This document shows positions 1 to 9,353 of a stretch of 64,000 nt of DNA, piece by piece. A program made the translations under genes and the position numbers. How positions within the stretch are numbered: position 1 is the first letter of the stretch; every line of letters starts with the position of its first letter. The notes beneath the pieces are model-generated. The model worked only from the letters and a program-made list of their open reading frames with translations, searched no databases and was not told the DNA's origin. The stretch comes from Ulota crispa (Eukaryota > Streptophyta > Bryopsida > Orthotrichales > Orthotrichaceae), in NCBI GenBank assembly GCA_963920765.1, contig OY987250.1, forward strand, positions 4,836,001-4,900,000. The letters are read 5' to 3'.

Positions 1-1738
1 TTCAGTGGTTTAAGCAACTGCTGTACTACTAAAAAACAACTCCATTGCAACTATAGCAGTTGTTTTTACGACTGCGTTTTTTATCCGCCCCATTAACATT
101 TGAGGCTGCCCTTCTTTGGCTTTGGGCAGCTAATTATGTTCAAATACTTTTGGTTGGGTCTTAGTGTGAATGCATATGGAGTTGTTGTTGTATGGGAGTT
201 GCAAGCTAGTTGTTTCTGGGATTAGGTGTTACTACAAATCAACAAAAAAACAACTGCACTTGCTACATGTTTATTTTTAATTTGTTCTTGAATTTCCATC
301 ATTACACATGTTCCTTGGGATCCCTTGTCGAGCCTTGGAGACTGTCAGGTTTAGAAATTATTTTCAAAGTTCACTATGTGAATAGGGCCATTTTTTTATA
401 GTTGAAACACAATTGCATTATAGTTGTTTCTGGGTTGGGAACAACTACTGTACAACTATATATTGACTGAAAAACAACTCACTATTTCTTTTCTTTCCAC
501 ACGATTTGTTTCTTTAAGATCTAATATATGGTTCTCTTCTTTTACTCTCTCATTTCACTTGACATGTTGCTACTATTCCTCACAGTCTTGCTATCAACTC
601 GTTTAGCTATTACAATTGCACTTCAGTTGAGTAGTAGTTGATTAGTAGTTGACTGTAGTCAGCTTTGAGTTGTTAGTGGGTTTAAGGTTTTGGTTTTTTT
701 ATAGTTGCATGCTAGTTACTTCTATTGAATAAACAACTAATTAGCTATTGTGTATCTCTGCAGCTGCATTTTCAATGTATAGATGTTTTTTTTAGGATAC
801 AACTACTTGACAATTGCAGTCAATTTATTTATGACAACAAATAAGAGTTAAACTTTATTTGTGCATGCAAGTTGAGAGTTGAAAGTTCAAAAAATGATTG
901 TGATTTGTGAATTGTGCAAAACAAAAAAAAATCTCAGAATATTATTTTGTTGCATTGATACATAATGTTCCCAAAAGGATCTTGTACAATCTACTTTGAT
1001 CTTTGTCAATACAACAAGTCTTTGTAACAGTTCTTCCAAATCATTGTTGGAGGCGTTTCATTCACCTAATCCCCTCCAAACCGTAAATTTGAGTTCTTTA
1101 CCGTGATCACTCGGTTGCTTCTTCATTGTTCTCAATAAACACTTCTTCCTCCCTTTGCACATACAACAAGGTTAATGGAAGTGCTCTGTGTGAAAGAGCA
1201 ATGCTTTTTTTATTTCTTTAGTCCACTGCATTAATTTTGTCCCTTAAGCGTACCGTATGCGCGTTAAGAATGGGCAGCTCATAGACTTTTCTGTTCTACT
1301 TTCACATAGAAATGGACCAACAATTATTGAATTTGTATTCAATTTAGACATAGAGTGTTGTCGGCTTTGATTTGTAGAATACAATTGTAGTGTGACTATA
1401 AAACAACTCATACATCACTCCAATATGACCTGTCAAATATAACTAACTGCGTAACATTTGACATACAACTACTGTACAATTGACAAATGTATAGCAATAG
1501 TAAAAATGATTGTTATACTACTCAAGAAGTTAGTTTTTCTTGAATTCTGGATATATGAAACATCTTACTTGTTTTTATTATTTTTCCCTACTACTAAGCA
1601 AATTTGCGTGAACAGTAGCAACATAATTATAAATAGGTATCTCTCTCTTCTACGGTTCCTCCACTATTTGTACTCTTCTTTTGGTGGAATCTGTATGCTC
1701 ATTCTTGCTTGTGTCAAATGAAAGATCTAGATTCAGTC

Positions 1739-1980
1739 ATGGTTGTTACATTGGACCAACTCTGACCTGCCTGTCCGTCCGACGCAAATATAAATGGTCA
1801 AGGCACGGACAGATATACATTTTTTTCTTGTATTTTATTTTAGTATGGGTTTAGACACAACCTTGCACTTACTCCAGAACATCCACTTCTTGATTTTAGA
1901 GTGGACAACCATCCCATTTGGACCCATCTGTCCGTCCGCTTGTCCTGTCCAACAGCAAAATCTCGCCCAATGTAACAACC
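1739..1980. mobile_element. Mutator-like miniature element nested in the CACTA element
   Basis: Ends are GGTTGTTACATTGG (from 1741) and its inverse CCAATGTAACAACC (to 1980). The flanks carry the same 12 bases, CTAGATTCAGTC, at 1727-1738 and 1981-1992. A target duplication of about 9-12 bp is typical of Mutator-like elements. The interior contains further TCCGTCCG-type repeats. It interrupts the CACTA element and must be younger than it. Confidence 0.6.
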
Positions 1981-2239
1981 CTAGATTCAGTCTCTACACT
2001 TGCAATCAATCTAGCAATTGAAAACTACAAGCACAATAAAGAAAGAGAGAACATACTTACAAATTACTCAAGGATGCAAGAGTTGTTGAGCTTGCTTCTA
2101 AATTTGTGCCATTGCAGGTCGTAAATAAGAAATTGTAACCAATTTTGTTTTTTAATATAGTTCATGTCACAATCCTTGCTGCCATGCACTAACTAATAAA
2201 TAAATACTAAAGTGCTAGACAACATCAATTGTATTTGAG

Positions 2240-2490
2240 TCACGTAGTTGTTTTTTAATTGTTTTTTATTTGTTTTGTAGTTGTTTTTTAGTTGTTTTTT
2301 AGTTATTTTTTAGTTGTCTTTTAGTTGTTTTTTAGTGATGTTTTAGTTGTTTTTTGTTGCCACCATGCAATACCTAAGCAATAAATGCTATAGCATTGCT
2401 ACATGGCTTTAGTTGTATCTTAGTGGAGTAATTGTTTTTCAGTTGTTTTTTAGTTGTTTTTTAGTTAGCTTGTAGTTGTATTATAGTTGT
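2240..2490. repeat. Short tandem repeat of TTTTTTAGTTG units
   Basis: Roughly a dozen units of TAGTTGTTTTT with small length variation, split by a short unrelated stretch at about 2355-2420. It belongs to the subterminal-type motif repeats of the CACTA element. Confidence 0.7.
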
Positions 2491-2599
2491 ATTAGTCAAC
2501 GTCCAAACCTTGACTTCTTCAAGGCGGCATAGTCCATATCTCATTTTGCACCTGGTCCACAAGAGCTATGGTATTTTTGAAAATCTTTAGAGAGAGGTT

Positions 2600-3790
2600 G
2601 AATTGCATCATTGAGGTTAAGTAGTTTGGTAGTGGACTTTGGTGTTCATTTGTGGTGTGTATGAGTGCTTAGAAGGGATTGATTTGCATCATTGAACTTA
2701 GGTTACTTGGTATTGAGCTTTGATTATAACATGTGGTGTGTAAGAAGACTTAGAAGAGGCTGATTTTAGTGAAATTAGTTTGTTTAACATTGAGCTTTGG
2801 TATTGATTAAAGGGTGATTAGAGGAGTTTTGAAGGGCCAATTTGCTTCATTGAAGTTAAGTTGCTTGTCATTGAGCTTTGATGTTAATATTAGGGTTTCT
2901 AGAGAAGTGTAGAAGAGCTGATATTTTTAGTAGAAGCTAGGTTGTTTTGCATTGAGTTTTCTTGTTGCATTTAGAGTGGTTAGAGGAATTCCAAAAAGCC
3001 AATTTGCTTCATTGAAGGTAAGTTGCTTGTCATTGAACTTTGATATTGACATTAGGGTTTTTAGAAGAGGGGAAAAGGGCTGATTTTTATAGTAGAAGTT
3101 AGATTGTTTTGCATTGAGCTTTGTTGTTGCTTGTAGGGTGTTTGAAGGAGTTCCAATGGGCTGATTTTTATAGTAGAAGTTAGGTTGTTGAACATTGAGA
3201 TTTGTGGTTGCTTTTGTGGTGGTTAAAGGTGTTTAGAAGGACCAATTTGCTTCATTGAAGGTAAGTTGCTTGTCATTGAGCTTTGATGTTGACATTAGGG
3301 TTTTTAGAAGAGTGTAGAAGGGCTGATTTTTGTAATAAAAGTTAGGTTGATTTGCATTGAGCTTTGTTGTTGTCATTTAGGTTGTTTGGATGAGTTCCAA
3401 AGAGCCAATTTGCTTCATTGAAGGTAAATTGCTTAGCATTGAACTTTGAAGTTGATATTAGGTTTTTTAGAAAAGTGTAGAAGGGCTGATTTTTATAGTA
3501 GAAGTTAGATTTTTTTGCATTGAGCTTTGTTGTTGCATTTAGGGTGTTTAGAGGAGTTCAAAAGAGCCAATTTAGCCTCAATGAAGGTAAGTTGCTTGCC
3601 ATTGAGCTTTGATGTTGATATTAGGGTGTTTAGAGGTGTTTAGAAGCGCTCATTTCTATAGTTGAAGTTAAGTTGTTTAACATTGGGATTTGGTGTTTAT
3701 TTTATGGTGTTTAGAGGAGTTTAGTCTAAAGGGTAATATATGTATCATTGGAGGTAGGTTGCTTCTCACTGATTTTTGATGTTTAGATAT
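2600..3790. repeat. Tandem array of about 80-bp monomers arranged as about 162-bp dimers
   Basis: The anchor CATTGAGCTTTGATG or close variants recurs at about 2868, 3030, 3276, 3437, 3600 and 3767. Spacings are near 162 bases, except one of about 246 that holds an extra half-unit. Between anchors, a second monomer type carries AGCCAATTTGCTTCATTGAAGG. The early part (2600-2850) is more diverged. All frames are broken by stops, so it is not coding. It lies inside the CACTA element. Confidence 0.75.
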
Positions 3791-4958
3791 GATTTTTGTA
3801 GCGGTTTAGAAGGACTAAAGACCAACAGTTATTAGAAGGTGAAGCACGTGGAGATTGGCCACATACTATGTATTGTCCAAAATTGTACTATAATGTAATC
3901 ATGTAGCAGTAGAGAAGCCTAGTATGCAACTACATTGCAACTGGCCCTTGTATTAGGTATTTCGCCCTATTCATGTACAACTAAATCCTTATTGCATTAT
4001 ACTATTCAATCACTAATGTGCAACTAATGTACAACTTCTTTGTCACTACTATGCAATTAGATTACAACTTTGTGTCAAGTGCATTATAACCCAATGATGA
4101 CTAAAATGGGTCTTGTTTATGACTAGCTTGCAACTCAATTGCAACTAGAATACAACTAAGTTACAACAAGAATGCGATTAAAATACAACTTTGTCCCTAC
4201 TAGGTGAGAACTGCGGTGCAACTGGTCAGTGATAACAAAGTCACTGAAGCCATTGAGATGCAACTATCTTGCAACTGCATAGTTGGCAACTTGGCATGTA
4301 AGTTGTGAGGTCAACTTAGTTACAACTAAATTGCAACTATCACTGTCAATCTACTGTACATTGCAATTGTACTCTAGTACCAAAAAAGAGTGAAGAGTCA
4401 CTAATGTCCTGAACTTGATTATAAATCAACTATGTGACAACTAAAAAATGACTAATGTACAACTAAATTTATAGGTGAACCATTTTTCAACTAAAATAAT
4501 ATAAGCAACTACAAAGCGACTACTTTAAAACTAATTTACAATTGCTTTACGACTGCGAGGGACACGTGTCATTGTGGATTATCAATGTCACATTTCATGA
4601 AATTGCCTAAATATGACTAGAACCTCTAAAAATATGACAAGTGGCACTTGGTCATTTGTGTGTCAGATGTGCATTAATGGAGACATTGGGATTAGAGAGA
4701 AAGATGTCTTCTAACAAAGAAGAAAGAAGGGCAGAGGGGGCAGGTTTTTCCCAAAATTTAGGGTGGGCAATGGATGAAAAGGTTGCAGTTGTTTTTGAGT
4801 AGATGGCAAATGTGACAGGTTCACTATCACTAGCATGCAACTGTGGTCGACTAAAGAACAACTGCAACCCATCTAGTTGTACTTGAGTAGTTTCATGTCA
4901 TAAACTACTAAAATGCAGTCGTTAATTGCAATCAATTTTTCCCTCTTTTTTACTAGTG

Positions 4959-5831
4959 TATGTTATATATAAAGATCTTTGTTTTTGTCGCCTAGCAAAA
5001 AAATTACCAGAGAAATGATTGCTAGAGGGCAAGGTATTGAGTAGCAAGCAACAGAGCAAATGTAGTGGAGCAAGTATTGAGTAGCAAAGCAGCATTAGGA
5101 GAAATTTAAGCCCTCTAGAGGGCTCTTATGAATGCATGCCCAATGTGCATATAGAGAAAATTTCAGAGGTTAGATTTGACCTCTGTCACACAATCAAATC
5201 ATATGACACAATGTACAAACCAATAAAAAAACGTTTTCTTGGTACATCCCATGATCTGGGCACTTACTCTTTTAGAGGTTCAGAGGAATCTTTTTCGGAG
5301 CTTTAGCTTTTCAGCATTCCAATTAGGTCAAAGATCTACTTGCATTACGGAATTTTTTATTAGCAGGTTCACCTGCTAGTTCAGGTCAAAAGTTGCATAT
5401 GTATTTTTCTCTAAGTAACATCAGATCATGGTAGTATGTATACTACCCTAAATTTGCTTTTATCCGATCTGTATAAGTGGTGCGGCCATCTCCTCATGAG
5501 ATATGGAATGGCCTTTGTACTCATGGTATAACAAGCTACAACAGTCAGCGATGTTTGCTAGGAATCTGAAAAAATTCCTTGTACATGCAGTCTCGAAAAA
5601 AATTCCAGCAGTAATTTTGAACAGTGTGGCAACTTCAGCCGTATTTTAATACTGAGAGAAAAAGTTTCCACATATCCGTAGAGTAGAGAAAACTGTATTC
5701 AATCAAAGGCTGCAGAGAATTTTTTGTACGCTAGTAAAGGAACTATGAAAAAAGACTCCATTTTGTCATGATGACCAGAGTTTGGACTATGACAGGAAGT
5801 AGTAAGGTTTATGTGAAGAACCAAAATATGA
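4959..5831. other. Unassigned AT-rich stretch right of the CACTA end
   Basis: No gene, long ORF or clear inverted repeat seen. A short direct repeat (GTATTGAGTAGCAA) occurs at about 5034 and 5072. Confidence 0.5.
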
Positions 5832-6415
5832 GACTTCAGTGAAGTATCACGTCCATTTCCTAGGAAAACAGTAGAATTTCATAAAAGCAAAGTTTTGGAA
5901 ATTCAAACTAGAGTCTTTGGTGAGAAGCTTGGTAGGATGCTGGAGTTTGCCAAATCCATTGAGAGGTATTGGGCCTCACCTGTGCCCGTCCCAAAGACAA
6001 GACAAACCAATGGTAAGTGAAAGAGGTTGCACCAAGTGTCAGCAGCTCAAATACACGTGCTATAGTTTTCACAAGGTAGGAAGAGGAAACAAAGCATCAA
6101 AACCTACAATTTATGCAACTCAAACACAAAGCAAAGGAAACTTGTGTAGCAATTGGCTATGTGGAAGCCATGTTTGAAGAATCGTCAAGCCCCAAAAGCT
6201 CCTACAGCGTATTTGCTTGTCAGCAATATACGGCGTGTGTTCAAGACAAAGCGCTTGCTTGTGAGAGGCCTACCAATACGAGTATACTCAAAGCTTTGAA
6301 AACGTGCGTTAAACCAGAGCTCAAGGGCCAAAAGGCAAAGTGTTTCAAGCTCTGTAAGTGGGAGAGAGAGAAGGCCAAGCTGGCCTGTTGTCAGTGGTAT
6401 ATTTTAATGCATTGA
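5832..6415 (+). pseudogene. Possible exon fragment(s) of an unrecognised gene
   Basis: A frame open from 5832 to about 6010 reads like protein: RPFPRKTVEFHKSK, then VFGEKLGRMLEFAKSIERYW, then ASPVPVPKTRQTN. It ends at a good donor, GTAAGT, near 6012. A second open stretch, 6113-6415, encodes a cysteine-rich peptide with at least eight cysteines that ends at a stop. No splice joining the two could be settled and no start was found. I do not recognise the family. It may be a decayed gene, a captured gene piece in a transposon, or chance. Confidence 0.25.
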
Positions 6416-7228
6416 CTGTACTTACTGAGAGTGCAGAGCCTCTTAGACCAGTAGTTTAGCTGCTTTGAGAGAAAAGTACATTTTGAGGGCTAATCAATAT
6501 TAACCAGCAGTTTATCCAGATACTCAAATTCGAATGGAATCCTTGGTCCAAGATTTGTTCATAAATTGAATTGAAAATCGTATGGTGAGTATCTCAACTA
6601 GATGCTTCCAAGAGCATATATCAAAGAAGTGAGATTTGACTCGGCTCCTTTATAATTTTCTTCAAAATTAACATAGTGGAAATTAGATCCTTGTATGCAA
6701 TAAAGAGTTTGTATTGGTGTCCTATGTGTTCTTATGAAAAAGATCTATTACCTCTATCTATGCATTGTTTTCATTATATAGCTTATGATAAAGCATATGT
6801 AAGTAGATAGAAAGCATAAAGGAAAATGTCCATATTTAGGTTTAGTAACCATAACATGTTTGGAGGCAATCTATGTCAAGGTAGAGGTCCCTTTTCTATT
6901 TGCAAGAAGTTTTGGACCTAAGTCTAGTAGTTTCTTTTAAGGAATCAAGACAATACTTTTTCATATAGGGTGTGATTCCGATTTTGTCCAAGCTAGGGCT
7001 ACGGAGATTCTACGAAATCATCAGTTGCTACTAGTCTACTATCCTTGTTGTAGGTCAAGACTTCTTTAAAGTACAATACTTGAGTAGAAATCTTGAAAAA
7101 TGAAAAAAAGAAAAAATGAAAAAATGGAAAAATGAAAAAAAAAATTACTATTTTTTTTACCTCCTTTATGCAACAAGCACTCATTCATAAGGGCCTTTTA
7201 GAGGGCTCAAAATTTTGCTAATGGTATA
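6416..7228. other. Unassigned stretch
   Basis: No supported gene. Around 7090-7160 it is a low-complexity purine-rich run of GAAAAAATG-type repeats. Confidence 0.4.
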
Positions 7229-7358
7229 CCTGCTTTGAAACCATGGTTGAATTTACAAAAAATTGACAAAGATTGTGACCTAATCTATAGTGTACTATAG
7301 ATTAGGTCACAATCTTTGTGAACTCTTTGTAGATTCGACCATGGTTTCTTTTTAGTAT
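7229..7358. mobile_element. Near-perfect palindromic miniature element, degenerate copy
   Basis: GAAACCATGG at 7238 pairs with CCATGGTTTC ending near 7350. The inner arms form an almost perfect stem of over 25 bp, with the arm GACAAAGATTGTGACCTAAT and its reverse complement around a very short loop. The sequence matches the better preserved copy at 8096-8217, but the outer CACTACAAG-type ends are eroded. Confidence 0.6.
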
Positions 7359-7934
7359 TATTGGAGGTTGAAGCAATAGCCAAGCGTTGTAAGAGGTAGG
7401 ATGGAACCAAGCAGTCGCTAATTTGCTATGGAGTAGCTAAAGGAGGTTGCAGAAGCAGCCAAAAGATATTGCAGAGGCAGTTGAAAGGAGGTCACACATG
7501 AGCTAGGATGTACGGGCAAATGTTAGAGGGTATGCGGAAGTTGAAGGGAAGTGGCAGCTTAGAAAAGATGAGGAGAAGGGCTTTGTGGGATTAGGGCAAG
7601 ATGAGGGATGGAGACAATAGGAAGTGGTGTACAATGAAAGTAACTCTAAATGCAAACTACTTGACATTTAGAGTTAGTGGGGTAAAAGTGTAGGTGACAT
7701 TATTGGTAACATAACACTAAATACCATTACTAGTGTATTGCCATCAAACATTTAAAAACTAAGATTACCCAATGAGTAATGACTGTAAAAAAATAACAAT
7801 CTCATCCTTGACAACTTGGTGCAGCCTATTTCATCCAAACTCACAAGATGGAACTTGTGCCATAAAAGACACTGCAGAACTGTTTATGATCTGGACTCTA
7901 TCTTCTCCCAATTTATGACAAAGCAATTGTTTAA
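7359..7934. other. Unassigned stretch
   Basis: G-rich, AGGAGG-type low-complexity sequence around 7380-7600, and a small hairpin (CTCTAAATG/CATTTAGAG) near 7645-7675. No gene seen. Confidence 0.4.
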
Positions 7935-8745
7935 AGGAAAAATATTGAAAATGATCTTGACAACTGGCCATATTTCAAAATAACCTTGACAACTAAAAAA
8001 TATAAAAATAACCTTCATCATATATCAAAGATAGGCCTTGCAACTAAGGTGACCAAAATTTCATTTTTGTGCATGTTTATTTATGCATTACAAGGAAACC
8101 ATGGTTGAATCTATAGAAAAGTTGACAAAGATTGTGATCTAATCTACAGTATATTGTAAATTAGATCACAATCTTTGTTAATTTTTCTGTGGATTCGACC
8201 ATGATTTCCTTGTAGTGATGGGAATGATATATGCATATTGGGGAGTAAAATTTAGATATAAATCATCAAAAAGCTGAATTTGAAAAATCTGAATTCAAAT
8301 TTGGATTTAGAGACCTAGATTTAGCTTAGAACCATGACGGAGGTTACAATTGAACAATGCCCAATGGAAAAGCTTAGCTAGGGGGAAAATTATTACTTTT
8401 ACCTTTGTTCTTAAGAAAAAGCTAAACTTTTCCATTGGGCATTATTCAACTCTAACCTCTGTTGTGGTTCTAAGCTAAATTTAGGTCTTTAAATCCAAAT
8501 TTGAATTTAAATTTTACAAATTTATCTTTTTGATGGTTTAAACCTAAATTTTCCCCCCTTCATGTGTGCATATATCAATTTCCATAAATAAACATGTACA
8601 AAAACAAAGTTTTTGTCATCTTAGTTGCAAGGCCTACTTTTGATATATGATGAGGGTTGTTTTCAATATTTTTTAATTGTCATGGTTATTTTAAAAATTT
8701 AACTAATTGTTAGGGTCATTTTTTATATTTTCCCTAGATTGATAA
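7935..8745. mobile_element. Large foldback element with a family C core
   Basis: The left arm (about 7935-8092) and right arm (about 8585-8745) are reverse complements over more than 140 bases, sharing for example CATCATATATCAAA and GGCCTTGCAACTAAG. The middle (8220-8583) is itself an inverted repeat of the GGAATTGATATATGCAC family seen at 19178 and 34126. So either a family C element sits in the centre of another foldback, or this is one long compound foldback. The left arm is interrupted by the CACTA-type element at 8096-8217. Confidence 0.65.
8096..8217. mobile_element. CACTA-type miniature element, almost perfect hairpin
   Basis: The right terminus read inward is CACTACAAGGAAA and the left is CATTACAAGGAAACC. 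The flanking triplet ATG is duplicated (8093-8095 and 8218-8220), as expected for CACTA insertion. The whole 122-bp element folds into one long stem. Removing it restores continuity of the surrounding foldback arm (TTTATTTATG followed by GGAAT). Confidence 0.75.
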
Positions 8746-9353
8746 CCTAATAGGTATGCCTTGCATGTGCTTTGTGTTGTGTTTCTCTTAATTTCTTGTG
8801 ACTTTTCAAGTGACTTGTGATCCTCCCTTTTCCTACCTTTTCCTCTCCCTCCCCACTTGTGACTTTTCACCATTTTTTGCCTTTTCCTCTCCTTTCCTCT
8901 CTCTAATGGAATTATATCATCCCTTCCCCCTCTCTAATAAAACTTATCCCTTCCCCTCTCTAATAAAACTTGTGATGTTAATAGAGAATCATATCATGAG
9001 ACAAACGGACAAACCACCCTTTATGATATGAAAGATAGATAGATAAGCAAGTACTAAGTAAGCACCTAGTAAGCAGTAAGTTTTCCTTGATAAAATTTGC
9101 ATGATACATAGTTTTTATAGTGACTTTGAAACCACCTATTATATACACGTCCTATTTCTGATAACTTTACCTTGTTCTTTTAATTTTTGTACAATCTATG
9201 AAGATGTGAAAAAAAATGTTTTTTCATTTTTTATCACTATGATCACGAGGGCATTGCAAGAACCCAATCTCCGCAATTGGGCGGCACATGTGTGTTGCAG
9301 CTGTAAATAATTGGATGGAAGATGGCCATTTGGTGTGCACTAAGCAGCTTTGC
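8746..9353. other. Unassigned stretch, expected 3' intron or flank of the At4g15545-like gene
   Basis: Contains a pyrimidine-rich tract (CCTTTTCCTCTCC-like, 8815-8965). The expected last exon of the minus-strand gene was searched for here by eye and not found. Confidence 0.4.

Larger units (their letters stand above)
1..4958. mobile_element. CACTA (En/Spm-type) transposon, right part; left end outside the window
   Basis: Read inward from 4958, the terminus is CACTAGTAAAAAAGAGGG, the classic CACTA terminal inverted repeat. Inside it, about 3870-4900 is packed with the motif CAACTA (as TACAACTA, TTGCAACTA), and 1-900, 1350-1500 and 2240-2490 carry it mainly as TAGTTG. Dense subterminal motif repeats of this kind are known as transposase-binding regions of CACTA elements. 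The other end is not in the window, so the 3-bp target duplication cannot be checked. No ORF long enough for a transposase is present in this part, so it is either a non-autonomous copy or the coding region lies to the left. A miniature element at 48265-48428 shares the terminus and the internal motif. Confidence 0.75.
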
